Below, piece after piece: positions 12,201 through 27,200 of a DNA stretch of 64,000 bases. The stretch spans positions 310,001 through 374,000 of the forward strand of contig WACJ01000006.1 in assembly GCA_008973525.1 (NCBI GenBank), given 5' to 3'. How positions within the stretch are numbered: position 1 is the first letter of the stretch; each line of letters starts with the position of its first letter. Made by a program: the position numbers and the translations under genes. The notes under the pieces are model-generated. The model searched no databases. It had not been told where the DNA came from and worked only from the letters and a program-made list of their open reading frames with translations. The DNA is from Stenopsyche tienmushanensis (lineage: Eukaryota; Arthropoda; Insecta; Trichoptera; Stenopsychidae).

Positions 12201-15200
12201 CATGGTATTTTTTCTGTTAAATCAATACTTCAGATAATATTGTTATCAACCAAAATTCTAGCTTATAATCTTAAGTCATTATTATGTATTTCGTTAAGGT
12301 TATCTCTTCCCATATATTTGTTATGTACCCAGACTGGCACTCCCAGATTTCAATTTGTTTCCTAATGTTATGTACTAAAAGCTGAAACTCCCAAGCTTTC
12401 AAGCAAAACTATGCTGGAAAATAAGTTTTTAACATATTATAGATAAAAACATTTAAAGAATCCAAAAATAAATCATCAAATCTGTACAAAACTAAGCATT
12501 TATTCCATTTAGATCTATTAGGTGTTTTTCAATATAGGAGAGACCATCAATTAGATAATAGTTAATCAATAAACATAACTACTGTGATTAGTTGAATCTC
12601 AAGAATAATTTGGAGCAACGAATAGCGATGTAAAAGCAAAAACCTGCAAAGATTGCTGTCTACTTGCGTTTTTGGATTAGAGCATAATAATAAATACATA
12701 TATGTATATAAAAGTAAGCTATAGATAAATTTATAAAATATAAATATTTTAATTTGAGATTTCGATTCTAAAATTTTAAAAATTAACAAAGATATGGTTA
12801 TTCAAATTAGTAACATTTAATCTGGCGTATATTATAAGTTTTTTCCCCTGTGTATTTTTATTTTATATTATGTTTATAAATGTTTTTAGCATCCAAAAAA
12901 TAATAAGTTGCACACTTGTAGTAATAATGTAATGTAAATAGGATGCTATGATATTTGAATGATATATGAAGGAACACTGACATTTATAGCAAATGATTAA
13001 GAAGATCATATGGCAAGATGAACTAATGGAAAATCAAGATAAACGGAAAATCAAATGGAGTACGATGATGAGATCAGCTCAGGATAGAGTTGGATGGATC
13101 CGTATTATAGGGGTCTTTGTCCTGCTATTGATGATGATGATACATGCTATTTTTAAATGCGAATAATATTGGCTCTTAACGAGTTATAATCAGCAGCATT
13201 TACAATTTAAACAATCTTACAAATCGTTTATAACGTATTTCCGCTATAAATGTATTCTCATATAGATTAATTTCTTTTTTCCAATAATATACAAATTTTA
13301 AATTTGAATAAACTTGGCAACCTCAATATAAATAAATTGATTAAAGACAGATTGTGTTCACAGAGATCATCATAATTTTTCAGATCTTATTTCTAATGAC
13401 TGCACTGTATGATTAAATTTATTCGCCTTGAACGACGTACACGTAAACATATTAATAATTCGCATTTAAAATTCATTTATTAAGGCTCAGCTATTTTTAT
13501 TTCGAGTTCTAATAAGCCGATTTGCGTTTATTGATGAAAAAATCTAAGCGTACGTTGAAGTAGTATACGAAAATAATTCACAGATGTTTGACTTAGTATG
13601 AGCGCTAAATTTCTTCGATGTTTGTTTTCGGGCAATAAAAAATAAACTTTCCTTGTGCGAACTGTTCCCAGGCTTAGATAATGAAAAGGATGTTCTTTCT
13701 TCTAGAAAGATGTTTAAGATAAAACAGACTTTTAACCAATATCATACTAACGAATAACACATAAACTCTTCCTCACATTTTTTCGTTTTCAACATTTTTT
13801 TATTAGATCAATCGAGGTGCTGAGTTGTGAAAGATGGATCTCATTTGTGACACCCAAATTTTTTTTCCACTTAAAATAACCTATTTAAGGATTCATCAAC
13901 ATTATCCTAAATAAAAGCATAAATATTTGATTCAGCAAGAAACAGTCACTCTAACGTGCTAACTAATAATTTTGCATACATTAAGGTACCATAGACTTTT
14001 CTAAGAAAATAATGTTTTATATGATTTTTCCCATCGTTGTACACATATATGGATATGCTAGAATAAGGATTTTTTAAATAGGGGAGGATCTATGAGTGAG
14101 TATCGAAATTTTCATTATTTTAAAATGATGTTTTAGTTATTTTTACGAAACCACTCATCCATAGGCAGTCTTATAGATTTTACTAATCGCCTCTGTATTT
14201 ATTTTTCCAGATCCAGCAAATCAGGCTACACCTGGATCGAGACGATCGATCGGAAATATGAATACTTCCGATCTCCCAAATCTTAAAATATTTATATTAA
14301 ATATCGCTCTTTCGCTACGTTAAAATAATGTATATCGCTATGTACGAAAATAGCACTGTAATTTCATTTCGGGCGATGATGAAGATGATTTTCCAAAATT
14401 CACCAAAAGCATACATCTGTAATTTTCCGTCTAATATTAAAAATGTATAGAATTAATTATTCATATATATATATGGCTGTTTCTACGAAAGCACAAGAAG
14501 ATTAACGATGCACTGATGAAATCTCTCTAAGACAAGATACATTCAATTGATGATCAGAGAAATATTTTCATTGAACTTGCACATATCTCAAAGCTATTTC
14601 GCAGACCATTGGTCTTGGAATTATTTTCAATTCCAATTGTGAATAGCCTGAAGCGATGATTTCACAAAGCATTATTTGATAATATAATTAAGGCTGTATT
14701 ATATAAATATCATAATTATATAAATATACGCCTTTGAGATAAAAACCGAGATCTGAGATAAAAGAGTAGATGGATTTTGTATGATTAAAAATAAATAAAC
14801 CTATGAAATAGAACTGGTGAATAGAAGCAGTTTTGATATTAACACATTCCTATCGGGTTACGCATTGTGCAATATTAGAAAAAAAATGTTTTAACTTTTT
14901 AACTAGTAAGTAGTTTCTATTAAAATTTAGAAATTTATTTAGTAGGTTATCATATCAGTAGGTTATAAAATGTGATGTGCGTACCAGCGTGTTAAAATCG
15001 ATGTATTTGGGTTGTCTATAATAGCTACACGTCTCCCGATAGAGTTTGAAAGACGCACATATCCATAGCCCGACAGAAAAGTGTTAATATACGGCCTAGA
15101 TAAGAATGATGTTCTCGGGTTAACACTTTGACGTACACAGCCGTCAAACCCCGTCATGCGTCAGCAATCTTCGTGGACACTTCAAATCTTATCTCACATC

Positions 15201-18200
15201 GACGAAACTCATCAATTTTATTCATTCAAAACAATAATAATTGTGTGCTTTAGCGATGGTTTAACTCCAATTTAACGTTCATAAATTGCGAAAATCGTTA
15301 TTATAAGCTATTTTAAAACATTGTTTTTTGAAATTCACACATTTATTTTTAGATTGATGTTTGATAAGTTGCTTATGCTGCGAAAGTTAATATTTATGTA
15401 TTCGATTGGAATGATCGCAAGTATTAACGATTTTAGTCAAAGCACATTGCCAAAATCGTCAGCAATGCCGAGAAGCTATATTAGGTCTCATTGATATCCA
15501 AAAAATGTGCTTTATTAGCTTTATTATGTTTATCGATGTCGATCTGTTTTAATGTGTGCCAACAGAGTGAATCATGTCGATATAACCGATGAAAGATTTC
15601 AACAGACGCGATGACGCCGATTGATTTCGTCTCGTAAAAACACAATAAAAATTTGAATTTCTCGGAAAAATGACTGGACCAACAGTCAAAACACTCTTTC
15701 TGAAACAAACTGCAGATAAAAAAGCTTTTAAAAGAATACTGACTGTGTGGGTGGTGAGGAGGCGCCGCAAACGTGTAGTATTTGGAGGTAACGTTATGGA
15801 CGTTCACGACGGAGCTATGAGTCAAAGTCACCACGACTACAAGGATGCTTGCCAAGACGAGGATGAGGAATGATATCATGATGATCAGTACGATGCGACG
15901 ACGACGGCGCTCCTTGCGAGCGATGACGGCCGACAACGAAGAAGCGGATCGAGGAACGTCTACGGTGGAATTCAATCGAAGACTGGGACGATATTCCCTA
16001 GAAACCAGCAGCAAATCCGTCGGTCTCAGAGAAGTTGATCTTTTCGATCTCAAAGAAGCGCTCTGTCTTTGACGTCTGGTGCTACCGGTCGATAGCGAAC
16101 TGCGAGTGGATCGTCTCTCTGTCCTGTAGCGATCCATGGACTTGGTCCTGGACATCTGCCTGGGAACGCATGGCGATCGCTTCGTTCTTCGTTCCGTGAG
16201 ATCTTCCGTCGACACTGATTGGATAGCTGGACAGAATTCATTTTCTTTAGCCAATGATTCACTCGAGACTTGGTCCAAATAGGGCATGTCTATCGACATA
16301 AACGAGGAGTATTCCTGCGGATAGTCCACGGACAATTCGGTCTTGTCCTGTTGCGACATTTTGGTTTTACTGACACTTCACTTCGCGATTTGAAGATGAG
16401 CGCATGGTCGAATCGAGGACCGTCTCCAGACTAAGGACGCATGCATTGCGCGCGAGCTGGTCTACATCTGGACAAGCTGCGCGCAGACTTCAGCCAATTT
16501 TAGACCACCATATTCTAGTGGTCGAGTTCATTACGTTTTCACTGTCAGATACGTCATGACCCGTCCTACAAACCGAAGTCGTCTTTCGCCAATGGCGATC
16601 GTTTCAACTGTAAGCTAGGGGCGGTTATAGTTCTACTAACTCCATCTGTTCGGATTCTCATTCCTCTCGTTTTTCTCTCTACGCCGAGGAAATTTCCAAA
16701 CAAAACTTTCCGTTTGCATTGAAACTTCGACGTGCAACTGGTACCGTGACTCTGCACAATAGTATTGTTATCGTCGAGTGCCAATCATATCTGAATGGAA
16801 TCAATATATACCAAACTGTATATTTAGAAGCGTGTAAATTCAGAAATAGAACTCTTATTCGTAAATAATATGATGCATTTCTCTTTGATGCCACTAGCGA
16901 ATATTTTCAAATAATTGTGCCAAATTCTTAAGCAAGCACATTTTGTGAGAATTGTATATTAGGTCATCCCGAAAGAAATCCATTTTTAACGTTTCAACTG
17001 AAAATAAGAATCCAATTGATTTTTAACTTCATTTACATTTTTATTTAGTAATTGCTCTAAAGGTCGAAATAATAATCAGATGGCACTAAATCTGACAAAT
17101 AGAGGATGCGGTAGAAATTGGATTGAAAGATTGGAGCTTTATATCCTTAATAATAAAATAATATTTATGATGTAAAAATAAAGCTGATGAATTAAACAAT
17201 AAGAAAGAAAACTGCAGAGATATGTTTTTTATCGTATTTGAATGAAAACGTACGATAAAAATGGAATTCTTTCGGGATGACCTAATATTAACCCATTCCG
17301 GTCTACTGTTAAAGCTTATTTTTTATTGATTGCACTACGTTCAATGACAATGTTCATCAAATAAGAAACGAAAGTAGTAGATACCACATTGCGTATTTGC
17401 AAATTTGGATCAACAACTTAAATTTTGCCTTATCTGCCTGTTTTTCATCCATCAAAAAATAAAAATAGTGATTGTGCAATTGGTTTGAAGGAAATTATTT
17501 GTGAGCTTCCAAAGTCACATAAAATGTGAATGAGTAATGTCAACTTCTAAATTCTTAAAACAAAAAACTAGCAATTACTTTGAACATAGTTTAGTTTTAT
17601 AATGTTTTCTATCTTGTACCCTTTCCAACGATATCTCACATGTCATACAAATCATTTAATAAGTCGTTAAACTTAAAAAGGTACCAGTTTTCTAGGGTCA
17701 GGATAGGTAGAATTTGTTTTTTTGGGCACCTTTGTCGAGTAAATTAATTATTTTGGTGGTCCTATTACGTGGCTCGAACGGTCTCCAGATCTGACACCAG
17801 GGGATTTCTTTGTTTAGGAACGTGCCAAATTTTCTCGTAACGGAGAAGTGTACCACTTTTTCCAATTAGTTAAAGATAGATAACGACCGTAATTGAGAAA
17901 GGTACAGGTTTAATTATTTGAAATTGACAAAGATAATATATTCTTCAATTACCTTTTAATATAGAGTCATTTTTGCTATTTTTAAATAAAATCCTCTAGC
18001 TTTTGTATAAGTTCAAATTGGGACACAATGCCATGAAATAAGATGGAAATATTAACTGAGCATTCAGAAAATAATCGATTTGTGAAAGAATAATTCGAAA
18101 AAGGCAAAAATAATCTCGAAATAGGAAAGATAAAAATGCTGGATAAGTGGGTGCCGCACGAACTGTTAGAATGTAAATTGAAGCGCTTAGAAGTGTTTTC

Positions 18201-21200
18201 TTCGTTGATGAATTCAAATACATAACAATAGTAATAATTGACACTAAAAATAAATAAGTATAATGTTTCATATGAGCAATGAAAATGATATTATCAATTT
18301 TGCAAAATTAGTATTGAACGTTACTTCAAGAGTTTAAAGTCTAAATATTTTCAATTACACAAGGCTATAATATTAGGTTTTTGAATAAGTGCGGGCCACC
18401 TAGATGAACGTGTTGAATGCTTTAAACCCCATATAATCAAGCGATGTCCATTAGAAAGCTGAAATTCTGTTTTTAATGCTTACGGAAAATGGCATTCTAA
18501 AAGTTTGGTTGTGGGCGTCCTTTAAAATTCTTCGCCAATCTTTCCTGGTAGAATTGGTCTTTCGCGTGGGAAACTACTTCTCCTCCTTTTCCTTATTCGC
18601 TTACAATTACAATGAGTTTATCCAGACTGTTAATGGCTCTTCGCGTGTATCCAAAGTTTTTAAAGAGTTCGCTCTAAGCATAACAATGCTAAAAGCTGCC
18701 CTTTAACTTAAAGGCTTATCCATCTCCAGTACAATATGTCAAATGCCTACATTTATTTTCTCTGATATGTTGTATAAATATCTAAAATGAACCAACATCT
18801 TGATAATTAGAGAACTTTACTCTATGGAACTATCCATCCAATAATATTATATACAAAAAATTCGCCATTGTAAAATATTCAAAACGCCCAGCGTATAGAG
18901 CTTTGTATCTTTTTTCGCATTAATTTGTGTTAAAAAATATCTTTAAGCGTTCTCGCCAAAACAAAAAGGATAGAAAGATGACAATCGATTACTATGTAGA
19001 TACATATTTATCTATTCGTACTATTTAGAGCGTTAATAGCTTACCAGCCAATAGAGTATGATCGAAAATATTTCAGCTGATTCGAATTTATATTATAGAG
19101 AGAATCTTCTTGTTTATGCAATTTGATAAATGAAAGATTTTTTAATGGTAATAGACATCAGGTGGCAATTATCATAACAAGAAAAAAGTGTTTATCTTTC
19201 AAAGATGTTGGAACATTTTTTTGATCGAAAAGCTCTTTATGCTCAATTATGAAATCGTTTCGCGTTCAAAATTATTTTCGCAAATACTTTTTTTTTAAAA
19301 CAGCTTTAGTTGTTCCATAACACATTTTCCCCACACAATTTTCACGCGATTTTGCATTGAAATGATTATCATTTGATATATTTAGTACATAACATAACAT
19401 AAATTCATAAAAATAGAATAATGAAGATTCTCAGAAGATAATTTCTATGAAGTTCCTTTTAATGTAATCACTTGTCAGTACCTCACACCTACATAAAAGT
19501 CATATATTATAAATAATCGAAGCTTTATATTAATCTCGGATGAATTATATATAATCAACGATCGCGGAAACTGCGAAATTTTCTCAACCGCTGTGTATAA
19601 GCAACATTTTTGCAATCAACGTAGATGGTACGAAAGCGACATCATTTATGCGCCATACCGATGTAACATAAAAATGTGTATATAACGCCGCCACGCATTA
19701 ACGCCTAATTTACGATGTTTATAATTTCGAATTAATAATTGTAAATTTGAAAACACCGCGATTTACAAGCATTCCGTTGGGCAAATATAAATAAATCCTC
19801 TGGAGCATTTCACGATCGTGCTGATTTTATTGTCGATCCTAAAATGCATATTTCATTTACGTACATCTTCGTTCATTGAAGATTATTTCAGAGATCTATA
19901 AAAAGCGAATTGAAGGTGAATGCTTTCATCACTGCGTCATATAAAATGGATTTATTACCATTTGGACTAATTGAAGGAAATCACTACATTAGTAATCAGA
20001 GGATACTAAAGCCGATGTTGGTCATTTATTTTAGAACGGTCGAAATTATTTCAAGGAAGAATGTCCAGAAAAGGATCGCTTATGGATTTTTTAATGAATT
20101 TTCCGGTATTTTGAAGTGCTTATAAACAGTCTGAAGCAGATCTTCCCAAGCTTTCATTGTGGTCCGATACGTACGATATTAAATTTATTTAATTTAATGC
20201 CGGGGTCTTTTAATACTCGAAAGCTTTACATTATTCAGAAGCTCATAGCAAATTTGAGAGATGCGAAGTATTAATATTTCCGATCGATGATCTCGATTTA
20301 AATTCGATAACATTTATCCAAATTTCTCAGATCTGAAAAAGTAAATATTGCATCGATCAATCGAATCCATTACAAATTAGTCACACACAAGCAACCTACT
20401 TTTTGTTCATCTTTCTAGCATATTTTCAAGAACAAGTAAATTAGAATATGATCAGTCGAAGCAATCAATCGATAGTATTAATATAATCGAATTCCCAAAA
20501 TGGCACAGTGGTTTTATATCACACTCCGGATTTAAGCCCGAAACTTTTCCATGTCGGAAAGTCTATGAATCAATACAATACTGAATAAATTTTTTCAGCG
20601 ATTATTCTTGGATATAATTATACTTTAATTGTGTGCCTAAAGTATTTATAGGGTGCAGCAGGGAAACTAACTTATTTGAAGCGGTTGGATGACGCCTCTA
20701 AGGCGAACACGCGCTCGTCCCTCATCCACTGCATGATCGTTATTAAACTTACATAATAAAAAACGTTACATCTTGTTCTTTTAAATAAGCATCATCTTGC
20801 TGTTTTTAAAACAAATGTCGCTTTAGGGAGTGCGTTTCAAATAAGGAAGTTTTCCTGCTGCACCTGTATTAATATAATTAAAAGAAAAAACGAGATTTAA
20901 TGATGAAATTTAAATATTGAGTAAATATTTCAATCATTTTTTTAAATGTAAATTGGAGAATTTACAGAGTAAACAAATTAGAGTGCAACTTATGGGCCAT
21001 CTGTATTTTCTCATAATTTAAAAATCTCGATCAAGTTTTTTTTTGTTGTAATAGTGTTGTTCTCCTGGTTTTAATACTGGAAAACATTATATTTATTTAA
21101 AAATGATATAAATACATTTATATTTTAGTGTCTATGTATCTTCAGCATCGTCATATTCAGTGGGTCACCTGAGTGCAGGGCCGTAACTAGGGCGTGACAA

Positions 21201-24200
21201 AGCAGGCGCCCGTCACGGGCGCAATTGGGCTTGGGGCGCAAAACGCAGAATACCCATTATTGGCTCTGTCAATTTTTATAATATATGCTAAGTTGTCTAA
21301 TCCCTATTTTTTTTCATTATTGTTATGTTCAAGTATGGCATCCGATCGCGAGCCGCTCATTCATTATATCAGCGGTCCGAAAAGCGGCCCAATTGAGCAT
21401 ACAAACCATATGGCCACTCCGTCCTCTTTTAGGCCCTTTTGCGGCATTTTCTATGATCCCGTATATCGGAATCGCACTTATACTGACAATAGTGTATCTC
21501 TGACGTTCATCATCTTTAAATTCAGGAATCGCCACAGTTTCTTAAGCAGAATTACTTATTACTTCAGCTTCTACAGAATATTTTAATAAAAAAACTAAGC
21601 TGCTTCTTGATTGGTTGTAGCAAGTACATTTCGGTATACTGATTAAGAAGCTCTGCTCCAAGATATACAAGGTCAATAATAGTAAATTGTAAATAATAGT
21701 TATGGCTTATATCCAAGAACGACTAAGGAGATCCAGATATATAAAAAAAATAATAAACTGATTTCCTCATGCTATTATGACCTCATTCGTTTCAGAATAA
21801 GACCACTCGTATTAATAAAGCTCCCATGAGCATTCTTGTTGCTAAATTTCTTGCACAAATTCGGAAATCGATAGGCTCTTGAAGCGATAGCCCAATCTTT
21901 CTATAAATAAAGCCGAATCTACGTCCATGCTGATCCAGGTACATTCCTGTTTCTGAATCACACTCAACATTTCTACATCATACTTTGTTCTCGTACGTCA
22001 ACATACTACGAGCATTGACGCGCGAAAGAACTCCCAAGCACTTTTAGTTTTTCAATATATTTTGTTTGTTTATACAACTTAAAAGTGTTTTTATCCACAT
22101 ACATAATCCGATAATAAACCACTAAATATAAATGGCTGTGTATACAGACGCTAACGGAATAAATTAAAAATGTACACAGGAATAAATTTTGTTAACCCAT
22201 AAGGAGCTGCATAGACATATTTCTCATATGGAAAAAATATTGTAAATATATTCTGCTTGTCAATTAACAATGTGTTTTATTGAATTTATAATTATGATAG
22301 AGGATCAACCATTTTCGTCAGCATAATATCAGATGTACCCATAAAGATTTTCGTTTTTTAAATGAAAGATTTGAATACTCATGTTTTTCTCTCTCCATCT
22401 GCCTGGTAAGATTTTAATGCCTCTGTCATAAAAAAAACCACGAGCTTTGAACGAAAACATTCTAAAAGTCCATTTTGACTTCATCGTTTGTTTTGTATTT
22501 TTTCCCATCCAAATAATGCCGCAAATATCTAAAAAGATAGAAATCCGACGGAGCAATGTCTGGAGAATAAGGAGGATTTTGAATTATCTTCCATCCAACG
22601 CTGTTTATTTTTTCCCGCGTTATTTTCGCCGTTTAAGGGCGAGTCTTCGACACACGAGAGAGGGTCGTTTTTTTTGTATTTCCGTCGCTAAACAGCCATT
22701 TATTTTTGCGTCCATAATTAAAGAACTTATTTATCACCTCCAGTTATTAAGTTGCTTAAAAACGGCGTTTCGGATTCCATCTTTAGAAGTTGTTTGCATG
22801 CGTTAATGCGATCGCCCAGTTTTTCTTCGTTTAGCTCGTGTGGCACCCTTCTTCTTCTTGTCTCCACACCTTCCCGAATTTTTCCAGATTTCTTTGAACA
22901 CTCGACTATGAGTATCCGTAATTGGCCAATAATTTTTCAATAGTTGCTGTTGGATTACTATCGATTTCTGTAATCAGCGTGGTGGCATCAACATTACGCA
23001 GTCTTCGACGGAACCAATTTCGACATTTACGAACACTTAAAATATCGTCCAATATATCGCAAATATTTCTTGTGGGGTGCGTTGCAATCTATTTTTTGAG
23101 AAAATGATAAAGCATTAAATTTCGAATAAATTTTTCACTCGGCGAAAATCGATCCATTTTAAATTGGGTTGTTAAACTTAAAATTTTAAAAATCACAATT
23201 TATTCTTGATGAGTATAGGCACCAAAAGAGCACCAAACATGAAAGTGCAACAGGCTTAAGTGCAACTAATCCCCAAAAAGTTCAACTAATAAAACGAAAA
23301 CCATTTTGGGGTCTCCTTATATCTATCTATATCATTGCATAAAAATGCATTAAAGTTGTTTTATTAGACGTTGAACTATAATCAGAAATTATATACTCGA
23401 TACAGTGGTATGTCTATGTGTCATTTTTATGAATTTTGTTATGTATTTATAATTAAATATTTGCTAAATATAAGGTTATCAAATCACATTCAACAATTAA
23501 ATTCTTCGGAACAGCATCAGAAAAATCGATGTCTCAATAGAGTGAATCATAGAATATTCAAAAAAGTTGACAAAGGGACATGTTTTCCAAGTCGTTATAT
23601 TTTCAAGCTGTATAAAATCATATAAAACGTTAAAAAAAAACATAACATGTGGATTCATATTTGATACTTTTTATTAGTTTCGAGGTTTTCGAATACTTTT
23701 CAACGGAAAGAAGGAACAGATTCTATTCTGGAACCGTAATAAAGTTTTTATTGTGTTCGCTGTTTCGTAAGTGCGTTCTGTTTATGATCTGCTTTATATG
23801 TTTGTATTGGGGATCAAAATAATAGTCATCGTTAAGCCGAATGAATTTTAGCAATGCTTGCACATCGAGACTGATTTACACGTTTTCAGAATATTTTCAA
23901 CTCGGAATGTCGTCACGTTCGTCCATTAAATGCCCCATATTGACGCTGTACACCTCGTTTAATTATTTACGACCGCCAGTGCCGAAACGTTCCGCACGTC
24001 GTTTCCGAAAGTTCGGTGCCAAAATTATAACTGGAAGACCCGTTTTATAGGTCCGATTAATCAATTTACTTAACCGCAATGTGGAACGGCTTGCATTCGG
24101 TGCCACAATCTGGTGACGTGTTGATGAAATCGCATTCCAGATATAACTTTGATTGGGATACTAAATTTTCCGTAATCTTATATAGAACATTCGCGAATGA

Positions 24201-27200
24201 ACGATGAAAATATTTGATTCAAAGAGTGCAATATTCATCGTAATTAATAAACTTTGCACTAAGTTATAACGTGGATCTTTAGAAAAATAACGTCCTTATA
24301 AGAAGAAAACAATGATAACGAATGAATGATGACTTAAGCAACCCTTTTATAAACTAATATTGGGGTTTTTCAATATTTATCCAAGGAAATTGAATCCATT
24401 TACACTCAAACCTCTTTTTGTGTAATTTCGAAGTTATACTATCTTTTAAAAGCATGTTTTTTAAATTTCATAGAGAAAACGTACGTTGGGATGCCAGATG
24501 TCCAGATATCCTTAAAATTTTACCAATGATGCAAGAAGTCCTTTAAGTGTTATTTTTTAATTGCCTTATTATTTTCCTGTTTTTTTTATTAACTTTTTTT
24601 GTGCGATTTTAGATATATTTTATATAGCTGTTTTAAAGTTATGCGGTTTTTAAAATCCAATGAACGCATCTTTGCTTTTTCTATGTAAGTCATAGCTTTT
24701 TTTGGCGCGATTTTCCGCAGAACGCATCTATCGCACAAAAAAAGATTCAAGCGTATAAATGTAATTCATTTATATCCGACATCAATTTATGATTTCATCG
24801 TAATATGTTCAAAATCTAAGGAGACTTCAAATAAAATTGACAAAATATTAACACATTTTAAGCAGGACGCCTAGTGCTAGGCTATTGCGGCTATTGATAA
24901 GTATTGAACATTTATTTTTTTCTTATTATTTCAATCGAATGATGCAGTTATTTATGGTTAGTGTTTATTCAAATCTCCACCTACAAATGTTTATAGTTTT
25001 GAAGTCATAGCATTATTTTGTCGTACGCGTGGTCAAATTCCACCCGTTACAATATTTATTCGCGCACATCAGCACCCGCCTAAAGCGTGTTGATATAGAT
25101 ATAAATGCATCTTGGCAATTTGTCTGTCGTTAATATTTGCAAAATAATGCTCGAAATGCATCAATATAATTGAGTATTAAATAATAGCTACAACTATATA
25201 TATCTGTTAATATGATGATTTAAATTAATGATTTACATTTAAACCTATTTATTCCTACCGCCCACTTTTGTATCGTTGTACGTAGTCAAATATTCTAACC
25301 GCCCACTGTTTCTACAGTAACATAATTTAAAGTAATTGTAAAGTACTCGTAATATTTATACTTTGCATGTATAAAAGAATAAAGTCTATTGGAATTACAC
25401 TCCATTAATTATTAATGAGATCCTTGAGGTTGATGCTCCGAGACTGAATATTTAATATCTGGTTCAATTTTCATAAGGAACAAACGAAAGTCTCCTCTTT
25501 CGGAAATATTCAGACGATTTCTTTGTTTGGTTATAATATTATTAACAACACTAAAGCCTGATTTTATAAAATATGAGCTAGGGAAGTGTATCAATAATAT
25601 TCGGATATAATGGAGGCATTTTTTATTTTGCCATAGGTTTTCCTATCTACCACTATCGATTATGTTTAATTCCTACATATATATCGTCATTTAGTCTGGA
25701 TCTGATTTTGGAAGCCAGACAACTTCGTATAATACCATCAATGTGACTGATAAAATTCCTATCTGCTGAGACACGGACTAAAACTCGCAAAATTCCCGAT
25801 TTCCCGACAAATTATTTATTTCCGTTGCAGCAGATGAATAATTATATACTTAAATACTTTGATGTCATTCGTAATAATATTACGGAGGAATACAAAAATT
25901 CTGAACCCTGTATCTATTATATTTCATATCGATATTCCCATTATTAAAGTCGAGGTGTAGTAAATACATCACCGGTAGGGAATGGTAAATATATTATAAC
26001 AATTTGAAAAACATATGTGTACTCTATATATGTGTACGATCAATGTTTTAAACACCTTTTATGATGATGAATTTTATTGCTCAATTCCAATTTCTTATTT
26101 ATAATAACATTATATTTTAATCATGAGATTTTCAATTATTTTTTTCTTTATGATAATTGAAGAAAATAGTATATTAGTACAATACAAAGAAAGTTCGATC
26201 AAAGCAATTTTGTTCCATTGACACTTACCCCTTATCGAAAATTCTGGCACGTCCTTCATAAAAGGATTATTGGACAATCAGGAAGAGCTCATCAGAATCG
26301 AACACAAACATTTACCTAGCCCGAATCTTCTCACTTTGAGCGACGTTTTGTTTCCATCTGGCCAAACTCATATGATTTACGTTCGTTTATTTACTTTCAT
26401 TCAACCCGGCCAACAAAGGAAGAAGTTCCATCGTCAGCGGATGTGGTCCAATATGAGCAAAACGTGCTCCGGCATCCAGAGCCGACTTAATTTAATAAAA
26501 ACAACCTCGGCAAATAGCCATTAAGCCATTGTACTAAAATCTTCCTCATTCCGAGGTCAGGCCTCAATTAAAATAAAACCATGATTAAAGAAGTCCATTA
26601 TCAAAATTTTACTTTTCGGTCCATTGTCGCATGCAGGAGCAACATCGATCCAAGAACTCATCTAAAATAACTTCGTTGTATGCGGATCATAACATACAAG
26701 AACGTGATATCTCGCATCGATAAAAATATGCTTGCCTTTTACCGTCCAAAACTTATCAGACCAATAAATTACATTTGAAATATGACGAAAATACAATGTA
26801 CTCTTAAGTTCTGACAGTAAGATTTATGTAGTAAAGTTGGATCACGTAGTGAGTTGAATAGTTTTCGATTTTTTTTATTCCACACACAATCGCAATTTAG
26901 ATATGAAGAATGAAAATGCGCATGAATAAAATAATACATGACATAAATATAAATGAAAATTTGAATACTTTGAAGTATTCCTGAATGAAGTTGAAAATAA
27001 ACAGTACAAAATTTGATACAATCATAATAAAATACGAACTTCATCTAAAATCCTCCAAGATCCAAGATCTTATTTATTAGAACAAAAAGTAAGACTTTAA
27101 GTATGATAATTAAAATAATGAAATTTACACACATATTGTATTTGTTGGGGAGATTTTGTTTTGTTATGGAACAAAAATAATGCTAAATCATTATTATAAA

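Noticed and set aside
15549..16262. Several 67-75 codon ORFs on both strands
   Set aside because: They are other frames of the 15744-16359 exon or of the intron read-through after its donor.
18374..18720. TTAGGTTTTTGAATAAGTGC start and a 76-codon ORF suggesting another mariner
   Set aside because: No inverted partner end and no transposase motif could be read on either strand.
22447..23107. Plus-strand ORFs of 119, 63 and 61 codons
   Set aside because: They lie antisense to the deleted mariner transposase.
23841..24050. 69-codon plus-strand ORF in a moderately G+C-rich patch
   Set aside because: No recognisable protein feature; the intron of the long gene runs through it on the other strand.
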